This document shows positions 8,210-17,725 of a stretch of DNA of 64,000 bases, piece by piece. A program made the translations under genes and the position numbers. The notes under the pieces are model-generated. The model searched no databases. It saw only the letters and a list, made by a program, of their open reading frames with translations, and was not told where the DNA came from. Origin of the DNA: DASUPK01 sp963819715 (lineage in GTDB: Bacteria; Actinomycetota; Thermoleophilia; Solirubrobacterales; 70-9). The stretch is from positions 620,001-684,000 of the forward strand of contig CAWFXE010000006.1 of assembly GCA_963819715.1 (NCBI GenBank), given 5' to 3'. The number at the start of each line of letters is the position of its first letter. Within the stretch, counting starts at the first letter, position 1.

Positions 8210-8697
8210 CGGTTGCCTCCTGCCGTCGTCACTCCCTTGAATTGCGTTCTACGCGCGACCACCCCGCGCAATACGTCCCTGAACTGCGCATACGTCTTGG
8301 CGCCGGTCTCCTTGGCGTGATGGGCTTCTATGTCGGCGATGATCTCGTCGCCCAGGCGAACCTGATCCAGACCGCGGTCGGTGGGGAAGATGAGCTTGGC
8401 GCGTCGATCCTCGGGATCCGGTCGTCGCTCGACGTAACCGAGCTCCTCGAGCTCATCGACCAGCCTCCCGATGTTCTGCTTGTGCCGGCTCGAGAGACGC
8501 GCCAGCTCCGTCGCCCTGATCCCGTCCTCGTCGAGATAGGCGAGCACGGAACCGTGGCGAGGATGCAGGTCGTCGTAGCCGGCCTCGGCGAGCCTGGTGA
8601 AGAGCTCGTCCTGAAGCGAGAAGAGAAGGCGACTCGCCAGCACGCCCAGGTCGGGGTTCCACTCCTGTCTCTCGGTGCGCCTCTTGGTGGTAGTCAC
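8206..8697 (-). CDS. MarR-family transcriptional regulator
   Basis: A 163-residue winged-helix protein of the MarR type. The helix-turn-helix and wing are visible in LARLSSRHKQNIGRLVDELEELGYVERRPDPEDRRAKL (given here as position: about residues 65-102), with the Asp-Pro-Glu-Asp-Arg-Arg wing motif. The long N- and C-terminal helices would form the dimer. It is divergent from the HtpX-like protease gene at 8819, with 121 bases between them, so it may control that gene as well as its own pair with the membrane protein at 7652. Confidence 0.85.
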   Translation of the reverse strand: MTTTKRRTERQEWNPDLGVLASRLLFSLQDELFTRLAEAGYDDLHPRHGSVLAYLDEDGIRATELARLSSRHKQNIGRLVDELEELGYVERRPDPEDRRAKLIFPTDRGLDQVRLGDEIIADIEAHHAKETGAKTYAQFRDVLRGVVARRTQFKGVTTAGGNR

Positions 8698-8745
8698 GTT
8701 TCAATACGATACCGATCCGTGACGGTCCCAGACCTTGACCAACCC

Positions 8746-8775
8746 TTATTGCCCCTTGAAGGCGCTCCGTATACT
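8746..8775 (+). promoter_or_regulatory. Candidate promoter of the HtpX-like protease gene
   Basis: TATACT at 8770-8775 is a good -10 hexamer. TTATTG at 8746-8751 is a weak -35 at 18-base spacing. The -10 lies 43 bases before the ATG at 8819. The region between the divergent marR and htpX genes is the likely binding site of the MarR protein, but I saw no convincing palindrome. Confidence 0.4.
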
Positions 8776-8818
8776 CGGTCGCAGCCTTCACCTCTCACCA
8801 CCAAGGAGAAACACGGAC

Positions 8819-9679
8819 ATGACCACCACCGGACGATCCAACTGGCAGGCGACCTTGAAGACGGTTCTCCTCCTCTCAGTCCTCGGCGGCATTCTGGTCG
8901 GCGCCGGCTACCTGATCGGCGGGCCTTCGACCGCGCTGATCTTCCTATTCATCGCGGTCATCATCAACATGGGCAGCTGGTTCTTCAGCGACCGGATCGC
9001 TCTCGCCGCCGCAAGGGCGCAGCCGGTGTCCGAGGAAGAGGATCCGCGGCTCTACCAGATGGTCCGGGACCTGACCACGCGTGCCGGTCTCCCCATGCCG
9101 AAGCTCTACGTCATCCCGCAGGAGCAGCCGAACGCGTTCGCGACGGGCCGCAACCCGAAGCACTCCGCGGTCGCGGTGACCGCCGGGATTCGCAAGCTCC
9201 TCACGGAGGATGAGCTGCGGGGGGTGCTCGCGCACGAGCTTGGACACGTCCGGAACCACGACATCCTCCTGACTTCCGTGGTCGCAACGATCGCGTCAGC
9301 CATCACCTGGATCGGCTACATGGTGCTCTGGGTCGGGGGCGACAACGATTCGCCTCTCGGGATCATCGGCCCGCTCCTGCTCTGGATACTCGCCCCGATC
9401 TCCGCGGCGATCATCCAGATGGCGATCTCCCGTCAGCGGGAGTACTCGGCCGACGCCACCGGCGCCGAGATCTGCGGGAACCCCGAGTCGCTTGCTTCCG
9501 CGCTGCTGCGGCTCGAGTCCGGGGCCCAGGCGATTCCGATGCAGGTCAACCAGGCCAGCGAGCCGCTGTACATCGTCAAGCCGTTCAGCGGAAAGGGCCT
9601 GGCCTCGCTCTTCTCGACGCATCCACCGATCGAGGAACGGGTCCGCCGGCTCCGCCAGATGCGGCCCACGATCGGCTAG
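8819..9679 (+). CDS. htpX: M48-family membrane zinc protease, HtpX-like
   Basis: A 286-residue M48 metalloprotease that would degrade damaged membrane proteins. Two N-terminal membrane segments (about residues 14-34 and 38-56) are followed by the HELGH zinc site at residues 139-143, two further membrane segments (about 155-172 and 182-200), and REYSADATGAE, which holds the third zinc ligand Glu. The C-terminal LFSTHPPIEERVRRL is standard for HtpX. ATG at 8819 is preceded by AAGGAG. Its position next to a divergent MarR gene suggests stress-responsive control. Confidence 0.92.
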   Translation: MTTTGRSNWQATLKTVLLLSVLGGILVGAGYLIGGPSTALIFLFIAVIINMGSWFFSDRIALAAARAQPVSEEEDPRLYQMVRDLTTRAGLPMPKLYVIPQEQPNAFATGRNPKHSAVAVTAGIRKLLTEDELRGVLAHELGHVRNHDILLTSVVATIASAITWIGYMVLWVGGDNDSPLGIIGPLLLWILAPISAAIIQMAISRQREYSADATGAEICGNPESLASALLRLESGAQAIPMQVNQASEPLYIVKPFSGKGLASLFSTHPPIEERVRRLRQMRPTIG

Positions 9680-9689
9680 GTAGCGAGGG

Positions 9690-10136
9690 TTGGCGTATCG
9701 GGTTCTGGGTTCGGGGGACGCCTTCTGGCGTCCCTCGAACCAGATGAACGTCGAGAACACGGACCTCGCGAAGCAGCTCGAGGCCGAGACGCTGGGCGCC
9801 CGGCTCTGGCGGCTCCATCCCGGCCAGGCGAGCACCTGGCACCGCCACCCGGAGGCAGCACGAGCTGTATGTGCTGCTCGAGGGCGAGGGCAGGGTGCGG
9901 GTCGACGACGAGGTGCTGACCCTCGACCGCTGGTCGCTCTGCTGGTCGAGCCCGAGCACGCCCGCCAGCTCTTCAACGACACGGACGCCGACGCTCTCTG
10001 GCTGGTGGTCGAGCGCGCCGCGCGGAGGGGTCAGCAAGCACGCTGGAGATGAGCGAGGAGCAGCTCGCCGCGATGTATCCGGACGGCGCCGAAGGCGATG
10101 CCGCCCGAGCTCGGCGGCGGCCAGTTCGAGGGGTGA
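9690..10136 (+). CDS. Cupin-domain protein, frameshifted
   Basis: The protein can be followed across three frames: LAYRVLGSGDAFWRPSNQMN up to a His-rich cupin motif (TWHRHPE), then HELYVLLEGEGRVRVDDE in a second frame, LLVEPEHARQLFNDTDADALWLVVE back in the first, and finally TLEMSEEQLAAMYPDG with a Pro-Pro-Glu-Leu-Gly-Gly end. At least three single-base breaks are needed (near 9857, 9932 and 10035); one is fixed by removing a G from GG, another by adding a C. A sequencing cause is more likely than gene decay. The start is TTG at 9690, 10 bases after htpX. Substrate is unknown. Confidence 0.6.
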
Positions 10137-10162
10137 GCCGCCGGCTCGCGCCCGCATCTGGC

Positions 10163-10176
10163 TATACTTTTTGAAG
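10163..10176 (+). promoter_or_regulatory. Candidate promoter -10 and ACTTTTTGAAG box before the rhodanese genes
   Basis: TATACT at 10163-10168 is a good -10 element about 50 bases before the rhodanese start. The overlapping ACTTTTTGAAG (10166-10176) differs by one base from ACTTTCTGAAG inside the inverted repeat in front of cysM (49443-49453). Because both sites precede genes of one sulfur-transfer pathway, a common regulator is possible. Confidence 0.35.
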
Positions 10177-10219
10177 CCTGTAAAACCCGATCAGGATTTG
10201 GGAATATGAACATGACTCC

Positions 10220-10676
10220 GTGGAGATGCCCCGCAAGTACGTGCCGCCGCCTCTCGAGCTCGTCAAGAGCCGGATCGAGGAGCTGCTGCCGCCCGCCGCC
10301 AAGGACGAGATCGACGGTGGCGCGGTCGTGATCGACGTGCGTGACCCCGAGCGCTTCGACGCGGGGCACGTCGAGGGCGCGATCAACGTGCCCTCGGGCG
10401 AGAGCGCTCGCGACGCGCACGAGGCCGCCTACGGGGAGGCGATCGAGAAGGCCGGCGCCGGCTCCCGGAGATCGCGTGATCCTGGTCTGCGGCGAGGGCA
10501 ACCGCTCGGCGCGGACCGCGGACGCGCTGCAGAACGAGCAGGCTTTGGGAACGTTGCCTCCGTCATCGGCGGATCGAAGCTCTGGAGCGATCTTGGGTAT
10601 CCCGATCGAAGGAGAGATCGCGATCGGGGACGAAGAGGCCGAGACACACTTGGAAGGCGAGGAGGACACAACCTGA
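10220..10676 (+). CDS. Rhodanese-like sulfurtransferase, frameshifted
   Basis: A rhodanese domain of about 150 residues, read across three breaks (near 10464, 10537 and 10596). It begins MPRKYVPPPLELVKSRIEEL, has DVRDPERFDAGHVEGAINVP, then in the next frame the active-site loop VCGEGNRSARTADALQNE with its catalytic Cys, then GFGNVASVIGGSKLW, and ends in an acidic tail. The first break is fixed by one more C in a C run, the other two by one more G. GTG at 10220 or ATG at 10226 are possible starts; an ATG at 10206 follows a better ribosome site but is in another frame. The stop overlaps the next start (TGATG). Confidence 0.75.
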
Positions 10677-11846
10677 TGGCCAGCACCGAGACGATCGAGC
10701 AGGTCAAGGAGCGGATCCAGGAGGTCGATCCCGCCGAGGCCCTGGAGGAGCTCAAGGGCGACGAGCGTCGCGCTGATCGATACTCGCGAGCCGTACGAGC
10801 ACTTCGAGGCGCACATCGACGGCTCCGAGCTGGTCCGCCCGGCCGATGTCATCGACCGCATCGAGGAGGTCGTCCCCGACCACTCACAGCGCGTGCTCCT
10901 GTACTGCGCCTCTGGCAACCGCTCCGCGAGGGCCGCCGACGAGCTCCGCGAGCTCGGCTACGAGAACGCCGCTTCGGTCCGCGGGGGCATCAAGGCGTGG
11001 GAGGCCGAGGGCCTTCCGGTCGTGATGGCCGAGGGCATGACGCCCGAGCAGCGCAACCGCTACTCCCGCCACACCCTCCTTCCAGAGGTCGGCGTCGAGG
11101 GCCAGCTCAAGATGCTGAACGCGAAGGTGCTGCTGGTCGGCGCCGGCGGCCTCGGGGCCCCCTCAGCGCTCTACCTGGCCGCGGCCGGTATCGGAACCCT
11201 CGGCCTGGTCGACGACGACGAGGTGGACGAGTCGAACCTGCAGCGCCAGGTCATCCACAACACCGAGCGGATCGGCCAGCCCAAGACCGAGTCGGCGCGA
11301 AAGACGATCGAGGCCCTCAACCCCGACGTCGACGTCATCGAGCATCGGATCCGGCTCGACGCCAGCAACATCATCGACATCATCAAGGACTACGACGTGA
11401 TCGTCGACGGGGCGGACAACTTCCCGACCCGCTACCTGCTGAACGACGCGTCCGTGCGGCTGCGAAAGCCGGTCGTCTCCGCGTCGATCCTTGCGTTCGA
11501 CGGGCAGATCTCGACCTTCGTCCCCTTCGAGGGTCCCTGCTACCGCTGCCTCTACCCGACGCCGCCCCCGGCCGAGCTCGCCCCGAGCTGCGGCGCCGCC
11601 GGCGTGCTCGGCGTGATGGCCGGCGTCATGGGCCTGCTGCAGGCGAACGAGGTCATCAAGCTCGTCGTCGGCATCGGCGAGCCGCTGATCGGCCGCCTGC
11701 TGCTCTACGACTCGCTCGGCACGCACTTCACCGAGCTCAAGGTCCGCCGCGACCCGGAGTGCCCGATCTGTGGCCCGAACGCTCAGGAGATCCCGGAGTC
11801 GGAGATGGGCAAGTTCCCCGACTACGAATTGTTCTGCGCAGCCTGA
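10676..11846 (+). CDS. Rhodanese-ThiF fusion, MoeB/MoeZ-like carrier-protein adenylyltransferase
   Basis: About 390 residues with one frameshift near 10770. The N-terminal 110 residues are a rhodanese domain (LIDTREPYEHFEAHIDG; active loop YCASGNRSARAADELRE). The rest is a ThiF/MoeB domain: RYSRHTLLPEVGVEGQ, ATP site VLLVGAGGLGAPSALYLA, ESNLQRQVIHNTERIGQPK, then Cys pairs in PCYRCLYPTPP and PECPICGP that would hold zinc. Such enzymes adenylate the C-terminal Gly of a ThiS/MoaD/CysO carrier and load it with sulfur. Usual MoeZ has the rhodanese at the C-terminus; here the order is reversed. The carrier gene follows 24 bases later. Confidence 0.88.
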
Positions 11847-11870
11847 GCGCGTCCCGGTAGGTTTCCGCCC

Positions 11871-12149
11871 ATGCCGACGATCAAGGTCCCACCAGTGCTG
11901 CGCCAGCAGACCGACGGCGAGGCCGAGGTCAGCGTCGACGGCGCGACCGTCGGCGATGCCCTACGCGCGCTGGCGGAGCGCTACCCGTCGACCAAGGACC
12001 AGCTCTTCTCCGAGGAGGGCGAGCTCAACCGCTACGTCAACGTCTATCTGAACGATGAGGACGTCCGGGTGCTCGACGGGCTCGACACCTCGGCGGCCGA
12101 GTCGGACACCGTGGTGATCCTGCCGGCAATGGCCGGCGGCTCTCGCTGA
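11871..12149 (+). CDS. MoaD/ThiS/CysO-family sulfur carrier protein with Gly-Gly-Ser-Arg end
   Basis: A 92-residue ubiquitin-fold protein beginning MPTIKVPPVLRQQTDGEAEV, with the GATVGDALRALAERYP helix and the VILPAMAGG end of the family. The last four residues are Gly-Gly-Ser-Arg, so the Gly-Gly is not the terminus and the protein must lose Ser-Arg before adenylation. JAMM peptidases trim such carriers in other systems, and one is encoded at 51291. It directly follows the rhodanese-ThiF gene. The pairing with CysM (49469) suggests a CysO role in cysteine synthesis; a MoaD role in molybdopterin synthesis is the alternative. Confidence 0.88.
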   Translation: MPTIKVPPVLRQQTDGEAEVSVDGATVGDALRALAERYPSTKDQLFSEEGELNRYVNVYLNDEDVRVLDGLDTSAAESDTVVILPAMAGGSR

Positions 12150-12156
12150 ACCGCTA

Positions 12157-12610
12157 ACTGCCCCTGTGAACACGGCGAACGCGGCGAGGGCCGGCTTCGG
12201 TGAGTGATCGAGGTTGAGCAGGCCGAAGCTCGTGCAGAGCGCGCAGTTTCCCGACATGTCCGCCAGGATGTCGCGCCAGCCGAACCAGTCGACCCCGGCG
12301 ATCCGGTATCGCCTGCGATTCTTGAGCGAGAACCTGAACGCGCTCCGCAGCATCGACGCCTGCCCGCGGATTCCCTAGTAGAGGTTGTTCTTGCCTTTGC
12401 CCGAGCCCCAGCCGATCTCGGTCAGGTAGATGGATGTGGGCTTCGCATGATGACCCAAGATTGCCTGTCGCACCTTGCTCAGCTGGTAGACGATCCCTTG
12501 ATATTCGGTGAGTACGGGTGCAGTGCGACTGCGTCGAACATGCCCGCCGCGCCTTTGAAGCGGTAGAGGCGGTCAATAAATCTGAAGTACGCGGTGGCTC
12601 TGTTACGTTT
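12157..12610 (-). pseudogene. Remnant of a secreted glycoside-hydrolase-like protein
   Basis: On the minus strand the segment reads RFIDRLYRFKGAAGMFDAV then ALHPYSPN, a frame break near 12505, SIYLTEIGWGSGKGKNNLY, an in-frame TAG near 12377, then RYRIAGVDWFGWRD and DHSPKPALAAFAVFTGAV. These match the C-terminal half of the secreted hydrolases at 15067, 16221 and 43948 (ALHPY, TEIGW, W-x-WRD, KPA...F...TGG). The N-terminal half, with its acid/base Glu, is missing and the upstream sequence is unrelated. With a stop, a frame break and a truncation, this looks like a true relic at the border of the glycan locus. Confidence 0.7.
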
Positions 12611-12733
12611 GCTATCCGCGAGCAGCAATTTGGTGGGGAGGGCAAGCGCGGTCTATGAGCTTCTGAGCCGTTTCAACAGACGGGCCTCGCCCGCAGGGAC
12701 GCGTCCGACGAGACGCCTCTCGACCGCGAGCCC

Positions 12734-14192
12734 GTGGCCGGCGAGTCGGCCGGTGGCGAGGTCCTGCCGATCAGCGGGGGCCGCGCCGCCAGCGCGCGTG
12801 GCGCGATCCTGCGGCGGCTGCTTGCGCTCTCCGATTGGGTCTCCTTGGTCGTGGGGACGTCGGTCAGCTACCTGCTGGTCTCGGGCCCGCCCGTGCAGCC
12901 CTCCTCGATCGCCTGGTCCGCGGCTTTCGGCCCGGCCTGGATCCTGGTGATGAAGCTGCACGGCCTCTACGACCAGGACCACCGCCGGATCCGGCACAGC
13001 ACCCTCGACGAGCTGCCCGCCCTCTTCTCGGCGGTGGTGATCGGCACCGTCGTGGTCGGGGTGCTCACGCGCATCACCCCCGCGCCGTATATATCGGGCA
13101 CGGCGCTGAGCGTCCTGGCCGTGACCGCGTTCGTCGTCGGCGCCTCGCTGCGAGGGCTGATCCGCCATATCTGGCACGCGCGGCGACCCCCTGAGAAGTC
13201 GGCCCTGGTGGGCTCAGGGGCGGCCATGCGGCGGCTGAGCCGGCGGATCGAGACGCATCCCGAGGTCCACCTGTCACTGGTCGGCTACTTCGGCGATCCG
13301 CCCGGCCCCCGGCCCGGCATCGAGGGGAACGGCGCCAACGGGCACGTCGCCTGCCTCGGCCCCCGCTCGGAGCTGATCTCAGTCGCCGAGCAGCGCGGCC
13401 TGGAGCACATCCTGGTCGCGGACGAATCGATCTCGACGGAGGACCTGCGACGCCTGATCGGCGACTGCAAGCGCTTCGGTCTCTCGCTGACCCTGGTCGC
13501 GCCGAACGCCGAGCTGCTCGGTCCCGGGATTCAGCTCAACCGGCTGGGCGAGCTGCCGCTGCTGGACTTCGCGTTCTCGGACCCGCCGCGATCGACGATG
13601 GCCCTGAAGCGCGGGATCGACATCGTCGTCTCGGCCTGCATGCTGCTCCTGCTCGCGCCGCTGCTACTGGTCGTGGCTATCGCGATCAAGCTCGATTCGC
13701 GCGGCCCGGTCCTGTTCAGGCAGGTCAGGGTCGGCAAGGGCGGGAGGCGCTTCGTGATGCTCAAGTTCCGGACGATGGTCCAGGGCGCCGATCAGAGGCT
13801 GGACGAGGTGGTGGACACCGAGGCCGCTGGCCGAGCCCTCCTTCAAGGTCCCGAACGACCCGCGCCACACCTGGATCGGCCGCCGGCTGCGCCGCCTCAG
13901 CCTCGATGAGACGCCGCAGCTCCTCAACGTCCTGCGCGGGGAGATGTCGCTGGTCGGGCCGCGCCCGGAGGAGGAGGCGGTCGTCGCGCTCTATGACGAG
14001 CGGCAGCGCCTGCGCCTGGGGGTGAAGCCCGGGCTGACGGGGCCGATGCAGGTCTATGGCCGCGGCGACCTCACCTTCGAGGAGCGGCTCGCGCTCGAGC
14101 GCGCGTACATCGACAATCTCTCGATCGCTCAGGACATCGCGATCCTGCTGCGCACGCCGCGCGCCGTAATTGGCGGCAGCGGCGCCTACTGA
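12734..14192 (+). CDS. Initiating sugar transferase (polyprenyl glycosylphosphotransferase)
   Basis: About 485 residues with one frameshift near 13824 (an extra C). The N-terminal half has four or five membrane segments and a soluble domain (about residues 150-280); the C-terminal half is the bacterial sugar transferase domain: ALKRGIDIVVSACMLLLLAP, GPVLFRQVRVGKGGRRF, LKFRTM, then in the second frame RRLSLDETPQLLNVLRG, MSLVGPRPEEE, and KPGLTGPMQVYGRGDLTF. It moves a sugar-phosphate onto undecaprenyl phosphate, the first step of repeat-unit assembly, and marks the start of the glycan locus. Start GTG at 12734. Confidence 0.9.
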
Positions 14193-14211
14193 TCCGGCGG
14201 GCCGCTTCGTC

Positions 14212-15066
14212 GTGGCGATCGTCAGCCACGGCGCGCCCGGATCTGCTGCGCAGCGTGCCTGCGGTCGTTCGAGACGACCGAGCGACGCAAGCCGCGCCGG
14301 GTGACGGTGGTGGACAGCGGCAGCCCGGACGCGACGCCGGAGATGGTCGCGCGGGAGTTCCCCTGGGTCGAGCTGATCCGCCGCGGGAACGTCGGCTTCG
14401 CCGCCGCGAACAACCTGGTGCTGCGGGACGTCCGACTGCCGAGCTCGTCCTGCTGCTCAATCCCGACACCGAGCTGCGGGACGGGACCCTCGAGCGCCTG
14501 CCTCGAGCGCATGGACGCGGACCCGCCATCGGCATGGTCGGCTGCAAGCTGGTGCTGCCGACGCGGAGAGCTCGATCACGCCTGCAAGCGCTCCTTCCCG
14601 ACGCCGCTCTCCGCGCTCGCCCACTTCACCGGCGTGGGTCGATCCGAATCCGCTCCGAGCCGGCTGAGCCAGTACCGGGCGACCGACCTCGGCGAGGACG
14701 AGCCCGGGGAGGTCGACGCCGTGAACGGGGCGTTCATGCTCGCTCGCGGCCGAGGCGATCCGGGAGGTCGGGCCTGCTCGACGAGGGCTACTGGCTCTAC
14801 ATGGAGGACCTCGACTGGTGCTACCGCTTCTGGCAGCGGGGCTGGAAGGTCTTCTACGAGCCGTCCGGGTGTCGTCGTGCACGTCAAGGGTGGCTCGAGC
14901 GGTGAGCGGCGTGGGATCCGGCAGGAGGTGGCCTTCCATCGGGGGATGGGCCGCTTCTACCGGAAGTTCTATGCGCCGCGGCGCTCGCCGCTCACCTCCG
15001 TCGCGGTCTATCTGGGCATCGGTCTGAAGTTGCTGGCGAGCCTCGTCGCCCGGCTCGGAGACGGCG
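14212..15066 (+). CDS. GT2 glycosyltransferase (WbbL-like), frameshifted
   Basis: A family 2 glycosyltransferase follows the sugar transferase but is broken at four or more points between 14240 and 14880. Readable blocks in order: VVAIVSHGAP, VTVVDSGSPDATPEMV, RRGNVGFAAANN, LVLLLNPDTELRDG, GMVGCKLVLPT, DEPGEVDAVNGAFMLAR, LDEGYWLYMEDLDWCYRFW, VVVHVKGGSS and FHRGMGRFYRKFY. That is the WbbL-type rhamnosyltransferase pattern, with the Asp-Thr-Glu metal site and a C-terminal amphipathic helix. The exact start and end are uncertain; the 3' end meets or overlaps the convergent hydrolase gene. Confidence 0.7.
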
Positions 15067-16170
15067 TCAGCGCGCTTCCGCCGGTCAGGCGGGTGAACGC
15101 GTGCCAAGCCGGCTTCGGGTCGAGGCCGGACGTGAACAGGCCGGTGTGGTCGAACCAGATGCCGCCCGGCACGTCGCGCCACGAGTACCAGATGACCCCG
15201 GGGATCCTGTACCGCTTGCGGTTCTTGGCCGCCAGCGCGGTAGGTCTGGCGCAGATACGCGGCCTGCCGCTCGCGGGGAGACGGTCAGGGCCGTGCGGGG
15301 ACCGCCGGTGGCCCAGCCGACCTCGGTGAGCCAGAGCTTCGCCTTGCGGTCCCGGTGCGGGCCATGGTCCGGCGCATGTCCCTGACCCGGTCGATGGCCT
15401 GTCTCGGCGTCGTCGAGTAGGGGTGCAGCGCCGTCGCGTCGAAGAGCGGCTTGGCCCGGTTCCGGTAGACGCCCTGCAGGAAGCGGTCGCTGGTCATTCC
15501 GTGCTTGATCTCGGGCGTGGGGAAGAGTCCCGCGAGCACGATGCGGCGCCCGAGGGTCGCCGCCCTTGATCCCGGCATGGAACACCCGCAGCAGCCGGAC
15601 GTACTGCTTCGGATTCGGCTTTCGCGTCCAGAAGCTCGGTGAGTTGACCTCGTTCCAGAGCTGCCACCAGTCGACCTCCAGCCGCGGCATCGTCGGATGC
15701 TCCTGCCAGAAGATCCCGTCATGGCCGTAGCGGCGGGCGGCAGCCTCGGCGAAGCGACGGAAGTCGGCCAAATGGCCCCCGGAGGGCGGCAGGTTGGGGC
15801 GTCGCGCCACCCACGAGGGCGAGCCATAGACAGTCGGCAGCACCCTGACCCCGTTCTCGGCGGCGTCCCCGATGACCTGGTCGTAGTGACTCCAGTCGTA
15901 GTCGGCCGAGCCCGAGAGCTGCACTGCCCCCCAGGAGAAGTTGATGCGCAGCGTGCCGACGTGCCCGTCACCCATCCGGTCGATCTCCGTCGTGCTCGGG
16001 TCGATCGCCGGGATCACGCCGTAGAACGCACGCGGCGTTGCGTGCGCCCCCGCGGCACAGACGAGCGAAACCAGGGCGATGGCCAGGATCGCGGTCCGGC
16101 GCAGCTTGGCTGCGGCTGCTGAGCGGTCCTCGGATTGTGGTCGTGATCGGCTCACCGATGCGGAGAACAC
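15067..16170 (-). CDS. Secreted glycoside-hydrolase-like protein, frameshifted
   Basis: A paralog of the intact protein at 16221-17270. It starts with a basic N-terminus and signal sequence (AILAIALVSLVCAAGAHA), then FYGVIPAIDPSTTEIDRMG, LRINFSWGAVQLSG, WQLWNEVNSPSFW with the Asn-Glu acid/base pair, VLAGLFPTPEIKHGM in another frame, ALHPYSTTP, and LWLTEVGWATGG with the likely nucleophile Glu. Breaks occur near 15565, 15350 and in the last 200 bases. GTG at 16170 is a guess for the start; no ribosome site was seen. Its 3' end abuts the convergent glycosyltransferase gene. Confidence 0.72.
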
Positions 16171-16220
16171 GCGGGGAGGCGGCTCGGTGCGGCGGTGTGT
16201 CTTCTCTCTGACGCTGCCTG

Positions 16221-17270
16221 TCAGCCTGCGCTCCCGCCGGTCAGGGCGGTGAAGGCGCTCCACGCGGGCTTCGGGTCGAAGTCCGACGTGAAGAGGCCGG
16301 TGTGGAAGAACCAGATCGGGCCGGGCACGTCCCGCCACGAGTACCAGATCACCCCGGCGATCCCCAGCCGGTGACGCTTCGCGGCCATCATCCGGAATGC
16401 CTTGCGCAAATAGGTCGCCTGGCGCTGGGGCGAGACCGTCAGCGGTGTCGGCGGATTCCCCCCGGTGGCCCAGCCGATCTCCGTGATCCAGATCGGCGTG
16501 CGGCGATCCTTGAAACGGGACATGATCTTGCGCGTCTCCTTGACGGCGCCGAGGGCGTCGCGCGGCGTGGTCGCATAGGGATGCACGGCGACCGCATCGA
16601 AGAGGCTCTTCGTTTTGCGGCGGTAGATCGCCGGCAGATAGCGGTCGAGGGTGATCCCGTGCTTGATTTGCGGCGTCCGGAAGAGCCCCGCCAGGACGAT
16701 GTGGGCCGCCGGGTCGCCGGCTTTGATCCCGGCGTGGAAGACCCGCAGCAGGCCGACGTACTGCTTGGCGCTCGGCTTGCGGTACCAGAAGCTGGGCGAG
16801 TTGACTTCGTTCCAGAGCTGCCAGTCGGTGATCGGGAGCTTGGGGATCTCGGGATGGTCCGGCCAGAAGGTGCCGTTCGCCCCGTAGCGCGCGGCGGCGG
16901 CCTGGACGAACGCCCGGAAGTCGTTCATGTGCGCCTTCGATGGCGGATAGTTCGGCTTGTTCGCCGCCCACGAAGGGGAGCTGTATACGGTCGGCAGAAC
17001 TCGGATGCCCTGCTCGGCGGCCGCGCCGACGATCGCGTCGTAGTGGTTCCAGTCGTAGACGGAGCCGGCCGTCGGCTGGACTGTTCCCCAGGCGAAGTTG
17101 ATGCGGAGCGTTCCAACGTTCCCGGCACCCATCCGGGCGATCTCCGTGGCATCCGGATCGTTGGCCGCGATCACGCCGTAGAACGGTCGCGGGGCGGCAT
17201 TGGCCTGCGACGCGCAGGCCAGCACGATGCCGAGCGCCGCCAGGCCGGCGAGTCGCCGAGCGATCGTCAT
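16221..17270 (-). CDS. Secreted glycoside-hydrolase-like protein (clan GH-A pattern), intact
   Basis: 349 residues with a signal peptide likely cut after about residue 25 (SQANA). The fold pattern is a TIM-barrel hydrolase: LRINFAWGTVQPTAGSVYDW, VLPTVYSSPSWA, WQLWNEVNSPSFW with N154-E155 as the acid/base pair, AVHPYATTP, and ITEIGWATGG with E264 as likely nucleophile. Such spacing is seen in clan GH-A families such as GH39/GH5; the exact family and substrate cannot be told. It sits inside a glycan locus with two relatives and one relic, so it may trim or process the locus product outside the cell. Its start overlaps the upstream gene by four bases. Confidence 0.8.
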   Translation of the reverse strand: MTIARRLAGLAALGIVLACASQANAAPRPFYGVIAANDPDATEIARMGAGNVGTLRINFAWGTVQPTAGSVYDWNHYDAIVGAAAEQGIRVLPTVYSSPSWAANKPNYPPSKAHMNDFRAFVQAAAARYGANGTFWPDHPEIPKLPITDWQLWNEVNSPSFWYRKPSAKQYVGLLRVFHAGIKAGDPAAHIVLAGLFRTPQIKHGITLDRYLPAIYRRKTKSLFDAVAVHPYATTPRDALGAVKETRKIMSRFKDRRTPIWITEIGWATGGNPPTPLTVSPQRQATYLRKAFRMMAAKRHRLGIAGVIWYSWRDVPGPIWFFHTGLFTSDFDPKPAWSAFTALTGGSAG

Positions 17271-17677
17271 TCCGGCCGCTTCCGAGACTCGACACGCTCC
17301 AGCCGCCGGCCCTGACGCCCGCGAAGCACGAGGCCGACCACGACGATCGCGGCTCCTATGAAGAGAAGCAGAGCGATCGGTAGAGCGTCCGCGCCGCCCC
17401 CTGAATCCGCTGAGGCCGCAACCAGCTTCGCCGGCTTGCGGGCTCGCCTCCCCTTGGACCGGTGCTTCTTCTCTCCGCTTGGCGAGGTGGAAGTCTCGGT
17501 CACGGATCCGCCTGAGGGCGCAACGGTCGTTGAAGGGCCACTCCCGGCACTCGGGTGCGTGGGATTCTTGGGGACCTTTGGCAGGTATTCGCTTCCGGCC
17601 GGCTGTGCCGACGCGGGAGCGGTCGCGACGAGTGCGATGGCGAGCGAGATGAGGACGATGGACTTGTGGGCGGGCAT
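17267..17677 (-). CDS. Small exported protein with C-terminal membrane anchor
   Basis: 136 residues: an N-terminal signal sequence (about residues 5-24, ending ASA), a Pro/Ser/Thr-rich low-complexity middle with a basic patch (KKHRSKGRRARKP), and a C-terminal membrane segment (about 99-118) followed by Arg-rich residues. No sortase motif of the LPxTG type is present. The layout suggests a surface-displayed stalk held by the C-terminal helix. The stop overlaps the start of the hydrolase at 16221-17270 (ATGA), so the two are probably made together. No known family is recognised. Confidence 0.6.
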   Translation of the reverse strand: MPAHKSIVLISLAIALVATAPASAQPAGSEYLPKVPKNPTHPSAGSGPSTTVAPSGGSVTETSTSPSGEKKHRSKGRRARKPAKLVAASADSGGGADALPIALLLFIGAAIVVVGLVLRGRQGRRLERVESRKRPE

Positions 17678-17725
17678 TGGCGGAAGGGCGCGAAGATACC
17701 GGTCCCGCCGTGCGGCGGGCTATTG

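Noticed and set aside
12204..12566. Plus-strand open frame between the carrier gene and the sugar transferase
   Set aside because: The minus strand of the same stretch encodes the recognisable hydrolase remnant.
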